From Siniperca chuatsi (Eukaryota > Chordata > Actinopteri > Centrarchiformes > Sinipercidae): a DNA stretch of 64,000 nt. Below the pieces are notes generated by a model. It made no database searches. It saw only the letters and a list, made by a program, of their open reading frames with translations, and was not told where the DNA came from. Numbering within the stretch: the first letter of the stretch is position 1; every line of letters starts with the position of its first letter. The stretch lies in assembly GCF_020085105.1 (NCBI RefSeq), contig NC_058063.1, forward strand, positions 12,925,651-12,989,650, given 5' to 3'. The translations under genes and the position numbers were made by a program. Below are positions 24,313-37,213 of the stretch, piece by piece.

Positions 24313-24566
24313 ACTGACTGCATACTACGGGGTTGCACACTCATAAAGACAGGGACTGCCTCTTCGGAAGGTGGGACATGGATCTCTATAGTAAAACGCT
24401 CATTGGCCATTCAAGACAGTCCTATGAATAATTAATTTTATCACACGTACAGCCAATTAGAGAGCACGTTTATTTTTTTAACGAATCAAAACTAAAGGCG
24501 GGCGTTGATTCAATCAAAACCCATCCCGATTGGCTTTATTAAAACAGAGTAGGCGGTGCGGCGTGT

Positions 24567-24582
24567 ATTTTGCATGCAAAAT
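24567..24582. promoter_or_regulatory. Perfect 16-bp octamer-like palindrome
   Basis: ATTTTGCATGCAAAAT is exactly self-complementary and contains the POU/Oct-type half-sites TTTGCAT and ATGCAAA overlapping on a GCATGC core. It sits in the middle of the divergent promoter. Function is inferred from motif and place. Confidence 0.5.
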
Positions 24583-24749
24583 ATGAATATTCAATTTAAA
24601 TCCTCTCGATTCGTCCGTTTTCATGTTAATATTGAGTAGTAGAAAAGAAACGACCAATGGCAGCGAAGAAATGAACCTTCTTAGAATAATTTCAACAAAA
24701 CCCGTCCTGCTTCCGATATTTGCCGAAAGTGGCCGATGTGAATTTCTTC

Positions 24750-24834
24750 CCTCAGAGCAAAAATAAAAAAAATCTCTGTTCTCCCGTTCGTCTCGCTCTA
24801 GATCAGCCTGGGCTCTAAGAAAAGAGGCTCATGG
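24750..24834 (+). other. zbtb4: Candidate noncoding first exon of zbtb4
   Basis: A plus-strand transcript starting beside the polr2a promoter would have a good donor at 24835 (CATGG/GTGAGG). Splicing to the acceptor at 43015 would join it to the zbtb4 coding exon. Support comes from gene order: in human, ZBTB4 starts within a few hundred bases of POLR2A in the opposite direction and has a long 5' intron. The 5' boundary is approximate and no transcript evidence is available here. Confidence 0.4.
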
Positions 24835-27564
24835 GTGAGGCCTGTTAAGACCTTTGATCAAACAGGGGGAAATTGTCGAAATACATTATATTTTCATCTC
24901 GAAACACTGTATAATGGATTATTTTTCGTGCTAATATAGAAACACAGTGACTTGTCGGTTTTTCGTCCTCTGCATTTTTGGATCGCTGGGACTTTGTTGC
25001 AAGCATCGGACCCGCCTGCGAGTGAAGGCTGGCCAGTGGACTGGATTTTCCGTACGCGCTATAGGAAAATCTGGGGGAAGCCTTAAGTGTTCATTTAACG
25101 TTTGTTTTTCAACGGTTTTCACTGTCTTTACATATACATGTTCTGTGTGTGATTTATATGAAATTATATTGTTAAATTGTTCTTAAGTTTTTAATATCTT
25201 TGTTAAAATGTGAAACATTGTTGTAGGCCACGTTTCGAAAGCAGTCTCAAATGCCGTAGTTTTGGCGGTTAAGTAACATTAGTTCGCTATTTATTTAATT
25301 GGCCACTAACTTGAATTACTGAAAAGAGTAACACTTACAAGTCAGCCGAGTTACATTTTAAATACCAACGTAAAAAATTTGATTTCTTAGCATTAACGTA
25401 CAGCTTGTGATCTGCTTAGCTGAACGTAGGACTACTTTGTCGACAACGACGGTATGTTCACTGCTGTTTATTTTACAAATGTTCCACATTTGTGTATAGC
25501 TGATGTAGATTTTATGGTAATATAGAACGTGTTTAAGTGGTGTTATGCTCTGAAGATGTCTATGTGTAAAGTAAAGTAGCCTGATGGTGTAGCCTTGTAA
25601 CAGTTACTGAACGTTGCGGGACAAAACGTTCAGCTAGCTGCTTAATGGTAACGTTAGCAGTTAACCATTAGTTAATTAAATCCCTGGTTTTGCGAGCCAA
25701 CTTTTGTCTTAGTGTCAGGGCTGTAGCAGACGAGTGTTTTTTACAGTGGCAATTGGGGTATATAACGTTAACTACCTTGACGACTAACATAAAGGCTATT
25801 GTAGCTAGCATAGTTGGACTCCATTAGCGCCCAACATGGCGGTGTTTGACGATATGCTTCTTGTTGTGAACGAGAAAGATGGTGTCTGGAATATTCTTGT
25901 TGGCTAACACAGCTGCGCATTTTCAAAAAAATGTGGCGCTCCGTGACAAAATAAGGAACGGCTATATGATTTTTTAATCTTAATATGTTTAACGTGATAT
26001 GATATAAAGTGTCGAAACTGCTTGGAAGTTTGCTAGCCAGTATTTCAATAGTCTTGACTCTTCGTCGGTGTCGAAGTTGAAGCCATTTTGCTAGCTAACT
26101 ACGTCCATATTAGTCTGTTATTGGAAGGAAAATCTTGCTGTTTAGTCTGTAAGCTGTTTTTACAGCTGATTTTACAGTGAATGTGGCAATGGTGGTATTC
26201 CACTCTTTTACCCAATCTTTTGATTTCTTAAAGTTTAGGTGTTATAGTGCAAGTGTTCATCTTGTCTTCAGGGACTAGGAAATGCCATTAGCTTGTTACA
26301 CAATAGATTTATCCGGTTAGCTCTCGTTAGTTGTACCCAGGGGAAGGGAACGAGTAAAGTCTGGCCGGAGATGATGGCTATCTAAATGCCCAAAAGCACA
26401 ACGATACATTGTGTTAATGTATGGTCCTTTGCGAGTCATAAATATCCATGTCCCATTCAAAAGGTGTTGTGTTATTTACATAAGGTGCGGAAATATTTTC
26501 CAGTTGACCTATGTCCATGTGCATTTTGTCTTCATACATTGATAAGTAAAAGTAAAAGCTAGATAGTGTTTAAACCACCTCAATATCTCAGTTCTGTGAT
26601 TGCATAATCTCAGTCTTATTACATGCAATAAACACTACATGTCTATGTAACGGTGCTCAAAACATCTTGTCACGTTGTTACAATTTTTACTGCTTTTTGT
26701 TTATTAAATAAAGACACTGAACCAACATGATGGACTGTGGGATTGTTTCATTCTTTGGTAATTAAACAAAGCTCATTTTAACAAAGTCATGTTAAAATAT
26801 TACCTTCAAGGTAAGTGGGACAGCTTAGTGTTTATGCGTTGCTGCCAGCATGAACATGCCTCTCTGCCATCATCTCTTTTTGGCAGGTCCAGCAGAAGAG
26901 GGCATCGTTCAAGTCCAGAAGCAAGGACAGATGCTATAGCTGCAGTATCCTTATGGAGTAAAACCATGTTCTGTTTTATTGTAATAAACTTAAAAAAACA
27001 CATGCACGCCACGTTTGAAATGCATAGAAGACTGACAGTAAATCACTTTGTTCACCATGTGCCATGCTATACCATGACTATACAAAGGATTCATTATTGA
27101 CCAGCTGGCTCCCTCCTCTGGCTCATATTGAGAATGATCAGCGTTGCAAAGACATTGCACAATCACATTTTCAATACGGAAGTGAGTCCCACAAGGCTGT
27201 CAAACGAGCTCCCTCTACCGCTCTAAGGAGGTTGGTGCATTGAGGCCTGATGGCGTCAGGTCTGGATTTTGGTAGGAATTCATCCAAATGTTTGGAATAG
27301 TTGTAAAATCTGATCATTATAGCACTGTTTGTAAAGCATCTCCACAACATGTTAGCGTGATATCAGAAGCACTTACCCCCCCCCTCATTTCAGGATTGTA
27401 GGTTGATTGAAGCGAATGTGAAGTGCTTGTAAACAGAATTCATCGTGCCAATTCAGATCACTGCTGTCAGGTAAAATTGACGTGGAAACGCCCTTAACAA
27501 ACACCATAATATTAATAATTGAATTAAGACAAATGTACATACTGTATATATAACACTGTTGTCT

Positions 27565-27985
27565 CAGTACATTTACTCAAGTAATATACTTAAGTAGGGT
27601 TTTAGGTACTCGTATTTTACTACTTTATGCTTTTTTTCACTGTGACTTCACTACATTTCTAAAGGAAAATATTGCCATTTCTACTATTCTACACTTATCT
27701 AACCATTATAGTTGCTAATTACTTTGCAGATTTAGATTTTATGTGCAAAAACATTCTTGAAAACCATCGACAACTGTAAAATGCTACTTATACGTTAATA
27801 AATCAATCATCTAATGATATATACTAATATAACACTCCAGAAGGAGCCATCAGTATAATCAGTACTTTTGTGGTACTGTTTGTAGTATATTTTGCTTCTA
27901 ATACCTGAGTAAACTGAGTATTTTGACACTTTAGTATTATTACTTTTACTTCAGTAAAGCATCTGAATTCTTGCTCCACGCTGCT
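27565..27985 (+). mobile_element. hAT-like nonautonomous element (family C, copy 3)
   Basis: The copy starts CAGTACATTTACTCAAGTAA and TACTTAAGTAGG. It has the ACTGTGACTTCACTACATTT block, and it ends ACTTTTACTTCAGTAAAGCA, ATCTGAATTCTTGCTCCAC. The ends correspond to those of the copies at 6989 and 9480. Confidence 0.55.
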
Positions 27986-30900
27986 CTGCAATTTAAACAT
28001 GTAGTTTACTTTAAACTTTATGTTTGCAATAGCTGGAAAAGCCTTAAAATGTGTGAAATTATGACTTCTAATTTCAAGGCCCTGAATGCTTTTGAATACT
28101 GTTGAATCATCTCATGTCTTCAGTTTGAGGAGTCTTTAAACTATTGCAGTGTCTGTTGTACTGGAGAGAAATCTACTGTTGACATATCTTCTGATATGTT
28201 TTTATTATTTTCTGTTGTTTTTTTTCAGTGATGGAATTTGTCATATTTTCTATTCTAATTGATTCTAACTGGTATTCAAAAGTGCTAAACAAAAGTCTTA
28301 AATCCAAGCGGATGAAGCTTGCAAGTACCCTGATAACATTCGATCTTGCTGAAGAACAGCTGGACATTTGCTGTATGACCTGTATGGACGGGCGGCTATA
28401 GGTTGTTCACAGTAGTTGCTCTTTTAGAGCAGGCATCACAGTGATGTAGTGTTTGTAAAAATAAAAAATGTACTTAGGACTATAGGTATAATTAGGTCTA
28501 ACTTCTTGTTCCTACCTTGGCAGTTCATATATTTATGCATGTAGCAGCATTTGTTTGCCTTCTAGAGGCATTAATTCCTGGAAGGGGTGAGGATTCATGT
28601 ATCTAGGGGGAGCTCTTGTCTGGTGTTGTCAGAGCCTGACAGTGAGTGTGAGTTTTCAGGGGTTGGTGGGGTGTTAGGGAAGGGGGGGAGCTTTGTAGCA
28701 CGATAAAGTAGGCAAACAAGGAGGGAGGGAGAGACAGACGAGCAGATGCAAAAGCATGGTGGGAGGAGCAGACTACTTCTTTTTTCAATCTGATCTGAAC
28801 TAGTTACTCCAGAAAACATACATGTATTCAGCTAGTGAGCCATTGCACCTGAAGCACCAAAACACCTGCTTTTTATGAAACATGGATAACTTTCTCCAAA
28901 AACTAAAAACCAAGGCAAAATGTCCTGAAGGCTGTGATGCTGTTCTTTGGATAAAACATCCCTGCCGACCATAAAATGGAGAATTTGTCCTTGGCCGCAG
29001 TAAAGTTTGTAAATCAGATTCTGGGTGTTTATTGCTGTAAAAACTTACCATTCCCAGTCTACAGTATCAGTTTAATGTGCACCATCAAAAAATAGACTAA
29101 AAACTGCTAGGACATTTGTCTAGTCATGGCGGTTTTGTGGGTAGTTCTTGTACGCAAAATAAGAGTGAATCGCCTGTTATTATACGAACAAGAAATAATC
29201 TGTTTTAGGTTGAATTTCCCCTTCAGTTATGCACCAGGATGTTGTTTTGTAATAAAAATTGGTGACGCAGGGTCGGAGGCATGCTTTCTCTGAGAGCCCC
29301 TTGGAAAAGGCCGGCCCATTTCTGTCCGCAAGAGAATGTCCTGTTCTTTGGGTGTTTGTTTTGGCTCATGTCAGCCCCTGCCAAGCGTCTTCATCTTTCT
29401 TTTATCCTTCCTTTTATCATTCACACACCCTTTCAGACCTTCCAAATTCTCGTCTACTCTCTTTTACACAGGATTCTTTGTAAGCAGCTCATTTGTAGAG
29501 AACAGACAGAAGCAGGAATGTTAAGTCAGCTAGTATTTGACTCAGAGGAAACACCAGAGTTTTGCAGGAGATCTACGTTTTGTTAAGTTTCTTTCAGCCT
29601 CTTCCTGGAACTATCTGGGTGCTAAATTAATTGCTCTTGATCCCACCTCGCGTTGCAATCGGCTTAGTGCTAATCTGGGGTTCTCACAGTGTAGCCAAGT
29701 CTCGTCCGGGCAATGCTGCTGCACTGAGCTGTCCACTGCTCTCTTCTCCCAAGGTTTTGACCTCTGGCATAGTCGTTCACGCTCCACTTTGCCATACACC
29801 CTATTCTTTCACTATCATTCTCCTCTCACTCATTAAGCGTTTGGGAAGCCTAATTTTTCATTGTGAATCAACTTTGCCTTACATTTTTTCTGTACAGGCC
29901 ACCCATGTCATATGATTGCTTTTCCTCCCTCACAGAATTGTCTCCTTAATTGTCTGAACCTCCCACTTACACTCACAAACCTTCTTCATGTTTTCTCTGA
30001 CTCCCTCTTCTCATCTCCCCTCCCTTGCTATATTTCCTTCATCCCTCTCTCTTGTACACTAAGCCTCAGAGATGGCCACATGCTGCCTGCAGTGGCTCTC
30101 TCCTGGCTGTACCACTCACCCTGCCTCTTTTCTAACTTTTTTTGTGTTTAGTTTCTCTGCTGTGCTGCTGTTTTGTTTCCCCTGGCATGATGCCATTGCC
30201 TCTGACCATCTGCCTCACTTTCTTTTTTCTCTTTTCCCTTTTTACTGCTTTCCTTCTCCTTTTCTTCTGATGTCAGTGCAACTATTATTTTATTTTTGAT
30301 CACAGGATAGGGTTACCTCACGTTGCCATTGCTCAAAAAACCTTTTGCATCTTTCTTTTTCGTTCTCTTTGCAAGGCTTTCTCAGCTCCCTGTCTTTCCG
30401 GGAGGTTCTCATTGAAGTGTCTGTGTGCTATTTAAAGAGGCGTGCAGAAAAGCAGGGTTGTTTACAGTGCCCTCAAAATACAGGCTGTCTAGAAACAGGA
30501 AGTACCATCGCCCCAAAGCGCAGCAGCGCAGCAGCGCACAGCGTCAGCCAACATGCAGCCACTTCCTCCTCCTCCTCATGGCTGAACAGAGGCTCCAGCA
30601 AAACAACCCTCACGCTTATCAGAGAATTATGCACCCCTCCCCTCCGCTGCCCGTCCTCCTGAATGGCGCATATACACGGCAGGCTTTTCACCCCTCCACC
30701 ATGTCCTATCTCGCTTTCTACCATTCTCTTATGCCTACAGCCCTGCCCCCCCTCCGACTGTCTCTCTTCGCCAGTACAGCATGCCTGAGTAGCTGCCTAG
30801 AGATGAAGGAGCTAATTAATTTGATTTAGCCGTCCTCTCTCTCTGGCAGTGGAAAAACCAGCCGTCCGTCCCCCCTCCCTCCTGCACACCGTATCAGGCA

Positions 30901-33654
30901 CCCCTCCCAGATGATTTTCCACCTATCCTTTCCAGTCTCCTTTGGCAACGTTCACGCTCCGAACCCTCTCTTCCTCCTCTCCTTTGCTTTTTTCTTTCCT
31001 GTTACACAACCATATTTTGCCAGCGGTTTATTGCGTATCAAACTGATTGTAAATTGCATGCCAACAGTAACTCTCTTGTGTGGCCTACACCCTTCTATAT
31101 TCCTTTTTTTAGCATTGTATCTCTTGTGTGTGCCATGGGGCAGTTTGTGTGACTCAGCAGTGTTTCACTGCTCACACAAACATGCTTGTTATAGCTCAAT
31201 GCGTCTGCTTCATGGAGCTGAAGCCTGTCAGACTTCGGGTGATGAAACCCCATTTCTGTCATTTGATACTCTGATGGATCCCCCCACTCTAGCTCAGCTA
31301 TATAACTGTCTTAACATCACTTGTCAACATAACTCTATGAATCCTTCCTGTGCTTTCATCCTGTACTGTATGGACATACTCTGAACTTTGCAGCATGCAG
31401 ATTGTGGACATCTGCTCAGGAGAGCCTCTATGTGATGTGTGTGTTTTGGTCCTTCAGTGTTGTCTTGCAGGCAATGGGTGGTGCAGGGTTGAACTCGCTA
31501 ACCCCTCTACTGAAACTTAAAAAGTTGAAAATGCCTGAACATTTTGTCAGCGATAACACTCAGCTGCTGAGGAAATGCAGTTTTTGTTAAGCTGCAGCGC
31601 TTTATACAAAAGGTCACAGAGGACATAGGCAAAGAAAATTATTTCTTGATCTCAACATAAGTCAGGAGCCTGTCAGGATGTTCAAAAACATTTTACTTGG
31701 TTGCTACTGTTGAAGTTATTTAGCTTGAAGTATCTAATCTCATCTAGCTTTAAAGAGTAACTGCACACTAAATGTTTTGTGACAGAAAGGCATTGTTACA
31801 CTGACCTCTGGATGGAAAGTTTCAACTCTGCTGCTGTTCTGACCATGTGATTCATGTGTGTTTCCACATGAGAAAGGATGTTGGGGCAGAACTCTAATAT
31901 TTAAATTTTTATTACATTTTTACTGGCTTGGTTGAAATCCTCTTCACCCGGGCCAAGTTGAAGCCCGGTTGCCTCAAAATCTCTTCTAACATTTTATTAG
32001 ATGGGTTTTCTGCACCCTGTGATGCATCAGGAAAAGATTTTGACACTTTACTGGAAAATTAAAAGGTTGGGATTTTCTAGGGAAAATATATGAAAAAGCA
32101 TGTTTGATATATATCTGGCACAACAATACACAGTGGGGTAACACAGCGATACAGGGACTCAAGATAGGAACAAAGAATAGTAATCTGACCTTTAAATGCT
32201 GCATACTTACTTAATAAATGTACTTCATGACTCATCTAGAATAGATGAAATGTATTGTTTCTGTTATTATAGACAAGTGGGTATATAGGAATTTTACATT
32301 GCTCAACAGATATAGATTGGGGTGCTTCAACCCCTAAAGGCTTTCATTAGAACTTTTTTTGTGAGTGGGCATTCAATTGTGTATACATCCTACATTTTGA
32401 TTAATATTAATTTACAACTTCTAATTTTATGCGTAGTTTATATGGTTTATTGATATTTAAGGTGGTGTTTTGCTGTAGCTCTGAGCAATCTGAGGAGGAG
32501 CGATTAGCTTGAAATGTCACTTCTGCTGTGAAAGTTCTTCATATGGGAGCTGTTTGGTGTGTGGAGTTTCTGTTTCATATTGTTGAATTGCTGCCCTGAC
32601 ATTTGTTTTTGTAAACAGCGGAGTGTTAGCTAAGGACGTGCTCCAGCACGCTCATGTTTCCCTATTTCAAGGGAGGTTTCATCAAGTTACCCACTGTACC
32701 AACCCCGTGTCTGACTCTGTAAGACAATGCTGAGGCTTTAAACACCCTTTCATCTGTGTGCGTGTGTGACTACAAATGTAAACATTTGTCATGCTTATCT
32801 GCACATGTACTTGCAGAAAACGTATATGCTGTGGTTTCATTCTACCTCCCTGCCCTGACATCTCTGTGTACAGGCCACAGAAACAGGAATTGCTGCCTCG
32901 TCTTTGTAAAGCCACTGCTTCCTCTTTAAGAAACCACCACATTTGAACTCATTGGACGTCGTTTGATCTCAGTCCAAGTCAGCTGGAGCGCAGGTTAGTC
33001 ATCCCTTCTCTGAGATCACTGAGGATGTTTACTAACCCTTGAGCATGCCTCAGGATATATTCACACATATGTATCAGTAGGAAGTCAGCTTGAATATTAT
33101 ATGCAGTTGACTCATGCACTGTTACTGATCATTGAACTGTTGTCTTTATACTGTTTTTTTACTGAAGTAACAATCTACCAAATGAAAACCAAACTAAAGA
33201 TTTGATACTTGATATGCATGGCAAACAAAGCTTGTATTGAATTTAACCCATTCAGTGCTCAGTTGCACTAAAACCAAAACAGTCTGACTGTAGGCGTGAC
33301 TATGCATTTTGGGAACTGACAGGGATGGTGAACTTTCCCTTCCTTATCAGATATAATGACAGCTTTTTTACTGGTACCACAAAGCTCATCAATGTGGGGC
33401 TGAAATCTGAATAGCGAAATGATTAAAGTTACTATGGAGTTTTCGCTGTAAGTAAACAAAGTTTTGTTTACATTCAAAGGCTAAAATGCATTGTGTGTCT
33501 CCTTAAAGGGGTTATAATCAATATTTTTATGATAACAATGGTTAAAATTAGTGATTCCATAGAGAATTACACCAAACTCTGCAGTTCCCCTCAGCTCTAC
33601 AGAGTTTAATAAAGTTTTACTGTAAAGCTCTTTACTTTTACCGCTCTCATAGCG

Positions 33655-33942
33655 TCAATTTTAACATGCACAGCACCAAGCAGCAGACAGACACAGTTAG
33701 CAACTAGCTGGTGAGAGCCAGCTACTTCCTTCAGGGGTTGGTGGAGACCAAAATTGAGCTAAATTGAGAGGGAATATTGGGCAGAAACATGATAAATGAT
33801 AATGTTTCTCCGTATCTACTGGATGTGTAAATAGGCAACAGTTTGCCAAATCAACTTAAAAGGTGATAATGTGTCAGTGTCATGTTCACGGTTTGTTTCT
33901 GCTATCCCAACGTGGCCAAAAAATCAATTATTGCAGCTTTAA
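33655..33942 (-). repeat. Dispersed repeat, family B (copy 2)
   Basis: On the minus strand this reads AAAGCTGCAATAATTGATTT, CACCTTTTAAGTTGATTTGG, TATTTACACATCCAGTAGAT, TTTTGGTCTCCACCAACCCC and AGCTGGCTCTCACCAGCTAG. The order is the same as in the plus-strand copy at 4843-5080. Confidence 0.6.
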
Positions 33943-35731
33943 GGCCTAACAAACATGCTGAATGAATTTACTACCTCATAAAACATTTGCAAAAGATTTT
34001 TAAAATGTTTTGAAATCTGCTTTGTTCACATCAGCTTGCCGTCTTCTTCTCCTCCTCTTATTGGCGAATCACTACAGTACATTTGCCTTGTCAACTGTTA
34101 TTTCCCTTCACAATCAGCAGAAATGTGTTTTACTTTACCACCATCATGTGTGCAAATGTGTCCTCATGCATATGCAATACAAGGGCCCACTTATCAAAGC
34201 AAACTGTCTGTAGGGTACCTGTGTGTGTGATTTATATTAAAATTTAGCTAGTTGTCTTTCCTTGAAAACGTGTTGAGAAAGTTCTTTATTTTTTTATTGC
34301 TTTATTCTTCAAATAATAATTGGTGCTTTTGGGGGAAAATAAATTTGAACCACATCTTATAAAATAAATGTATTTTAGTCTACAGAAGAAATACATTTAC
34401 GCCAGAATGTTAATTAACACCTCATGAAGGTCTTAGACTGGATTTAACAATGATTTTGAGACTCAGTTAAACGTGTTTTTTGAGTTAAATATTGAAGGCC
34501 TTGGTGAGCTAATGGTTTATATTTTCCACCAAGATGGCTTCCTTATTTCCTCCATCTTTGTGTATTCAGATGTGTGTGTCGCTTGGTTTCACAGCATGAA
34601 AAGCTATGATCACGTTTGGCCAAACATCCATGACAAGGGATGGCTGGACAACGGGGGTGCCTCTGAATACAGAGTTTGTGACTGGCTGCAGCCACGGGAC
34701 AATACCAGCACACATGTGTAGACCAAGCGGCCACACTCCTGGGACACACATACACACACACACACTATTGTCTTTGCCAACCGGCAATCACACACACACA
34801 GCCTCTCTTTCTTTTGCTCCATCTTTTCACATAATGTTACTTCTAGTTTAAATTTTACTGTCCTGTCCTGAAGCCACTCACAACTGCTATCATGTGTCCC
34901 GTCCACACACACCCAGCATGCTTTGAAAACGTGCAGGAGTGCATGAGAGAGGACGGGGAGGGGAGAAAAAAAAGTTTGTCCAACTCCAAGAGCCAGAGAG
35001 GTCACAGGAACAACACCCAATCCCAGAGCGGTTCCCATGGAGACAAGTGTGGCAGCGTACAATGAGGGTGAGAGAGAGTGATGAAAGAGAGGGATAGAGG
35101 GAAAGGGCAGGGGAAGAGTGGGAGGAGGGCGGGTAGTTGGCGTCAAGGTTCAGTTGGTGGGTACTGGGGGGAGTCAGGGGGGTAGCAGCTCCACTCAAAA
35201 GGACAGTGGGAAGTATGATGGTGTAGTAGCATAACAGTACTGGAACATTCTTCCACCCCTCCTCTCATTTTTCTGCCCTCTTGTTCCAGCTGATAGAATC
35301 CCGATCTAAGGCTGCCGAGTGGCTCATGGCCGACGGAGGGAGAACAGAGAGATGTGTAATTTCCACTGACCATGACGTATGTGGCCAAGAGCAACCAGAA
35401 CGAAGAGAGGAGTTGTTGTGAGGCATTTTGCATGGATACGGATGAATCAGAAGTGATATCCGGCTGCAGGCCTTGATGCTGGCGCAGTGGCGCCGTTGTT
35501 GTGGTGAGGGGAGGGCGGCATTTTAGTTGAGCTGCGAAACAAAACAGAGTTTGTCACCAATAGTTATGGTTTAGCCACACGTGTCAGACATAGATACACA
35601 CGCTGACCTGAAACAGTTAATTGACATGACCAGCATCGTCACTCATAGCACTTGAACCCTTTTATATGAGAGCATGGACACCCAAAGAGTGTCCCTGCCC
35701 CAGTTTCTGTCCCTCTCTGTCCACCTTTTAA

Positions 35732-36130
35732 AGAGGCACTCCACTGGTATTTCACACGAAGATCAGTTTACACATCTTAGCAAGTACTACTCAGCCTGTG
35801 AAAACAGTTGTATAATGTCTGGAGAGACACATTTCTAAAGTCTAAGAAAATGAGATCATATTCTGGCCGCCATTTTGGGACCACTGCGTTGGCACACTGG
35901 CGGAGGGCTTCGCCAAAAAGCAACATGAGATAATTTCCTCCCCCGTTAATTTTGACACATTTCAAATGGCCTACACTATGCCCATGCATTATATTGCGGG
36001 AGCCCTGTAGGACTCGCAAATGTGTCCGCAATAATAAATGACAATAATTTGTGTAATGTGATGCCACCGCCATTTGCAATATGTGTGTACGTAGTGTTCG
36101 CAAATAGCTTTTGTGAAACGGGCCCCCGGC
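35732..36130. repeat. Possible dispersed repeat
   Basis: The segment starts AAAGAGGCACTCCACTGGTA and contains CTCAGCCTGTGAAAACAG and AATGTCTGGAGAGACACA. This resembles a repeat I have met in other teleost sequences, but there is no second copy in this window, so the call rests on memory alone. Confidence 0.3.
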
Positions 36131-36711
36131 TCAACTTATCCTACAACCAAAGGCAATGTCACCTAGCAACATACCGTGTTGGGCAATCAAATGTGTGCAA
36201 ATATAGTAGATAACTGTTTATTTTGCAATTGTCAAGATGGAGAATAGAATTATTGTTGCTATATTATTGTCGACAACTTTCCAAAGTTGTAAAATCCTTT
36301 TTTTATAGTACTACAAACCACTGTACAGTGTTTTGGCCTTCAAACCCATTGATTCATCACTCAGAACACCCTTCCTGGATCGTATTGAACCTTAATTTTT
36401 CCCTCAACTTCACAGAGTGCTCCCATCCGCCATTTGACTACCGCCAGTTTGTCCTCTCTCTGTCTCACTTTCTCGCTGTCTCTCTCGCTCACTCTCCTCT
36501 CACTCTCTGTCTGTGTGTCTGTCCGTCCGTCCTTGTGCCCAGGTTTTTTGAGTTGGCGTGGTTCCTGTTTGTTTTCAGCCATTTTGGGGACTTGCAGTGC
36601 TCGTAACAAACTGCTTAAATGGCGTCCTCTTGCTTGCTTGCTCTCCCACTCTCCCTGTCTCCCTCTGCCTCTCCCTCCCTCTCCCTATCGCTGGGCTTTG
36701 TGTATATAAAG

Positions 36712-36713
<2 letters not shown>

Positions 36714-36742
<29 letters not shown>
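36714..36742. repeat. TG microsatellite
   Basis: A pure GT/TG dinucleotide tract of about 29 bases. Confidence 0.9.
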
Positions 36743-36745
<3 letters not shown>

Positions 36746-36889
36746 GAGAAAGGGAGAGAGTGAACAACACTTCCAAATAAAAAGAAGATTGGATTCAGTG
36801 GGGGGAGGCAGAGAGGTGTGGGGGGGATTCACTTGCTGGAGAAAAAGAGCAAAAACACTAAGAATTGTGTGTCAGAGGCTAAAACTGGA

Positions 36890-36991
36890 GTGAGAGAGGA
36901 GAGAGAGAGAGCAAGAAAGGGGGAGTGAGAGAGAGCATACAAGTTCGAGTGTGAGAATCGCTCCTGCCCTCTGTCTTCACACACTGCTGCC

Positions 36992-37026
<35 letters not shown>

Positions 37027-37064
37027 ACCGCCTCTCCCTGCGCTCACTCTCTCTCTCTCTCTCG

Positions 37065-37095
<31 letters not shown>

Positions 37096-37170
37096 TCAGA
37101 CGTGCGCATACACAGACCAAGGGGGAGAGAGAGAGAGAGAGAGGGAGAGGGAGAGAGGGAGTGTGAGGGG
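36890..37170. repeat. Cluster of GA, GT and CT microsatellites
   Basis: A GAGA-rich tract (about 36890-36940), a GT run (36995-37025), a CT-rich tract (37047-37088) and a second GA-rich tract (37119-37160) follow each other in 280 bp. The CT and GA arms could pair as an inverted repeat. Confidence 0.8.
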
Positions 37171-37190
37171 AGAGAACACATCGCAGCAGA

Positions 37191-37213
37191 GATGCAGCAG
37201 GAGGTTTTCCGAG
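37191..37213 (+). other. zbtb4: Possible alternative 5' exon end for zbtb4
   Basis: The sequence GATGCAGCAGGAGGTTTTCC is followed by GAG/GTACGT, a strong donor, just downstream of a GA-rich tract. Joined to the acceptor at 43015, the ATG here would be out of frame with the zbtb4 reading frame, so the piece could only be untranslated or carry a short upstream frame. Confidence 0.2.

Larger units (their letters stand above)
24275..24750. promoter_or_regulatory. Divergent polr2a/zbtb4 promoter with CCAAT boxes
   Basis: This interval lies between the oppositely oriented starts of polr2a (minus) and zbtb4 (plus). CCAAT boxes read on the minus strand at 24402-24406 and 24529-24533, and on the plus strand at 24453-24457 and 24654-24658. 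A 16-bp octamer-like palindrome lies at 24567-24582. Several NF-Y-type sites plus head-to-head geometry fit a bidirectional housekeeping promoter. Human POLR2A and ZBTB4 share the same divergent arrangement. Confidence 0.6.

Noticed and set aside
25836-25907. Short frame starting ATGGCGGTG in a good start context (23 codons)
   Set aside because: Too short, with no match and no supporting structure; likely chance in the promoter-proximal intron.
30425-30829. 134-codon plus-strand frame
   Set aside because: It overlaps another frame of similar length (30345-30662) and shows no domain or splice support.
29259-31384. Many plus-strand Leu/Ser/Phe-rich frames
   Set aside because: They come from a pyrimidine-rich low-complexity belt, lie in several overlapping frames, and have no conserved motif.
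35777-36103. 108-codon minus-strand frame with a locally protein-like look
   Set aside because: It falls in a likely dispersed repeat and contains no recognisable domain.
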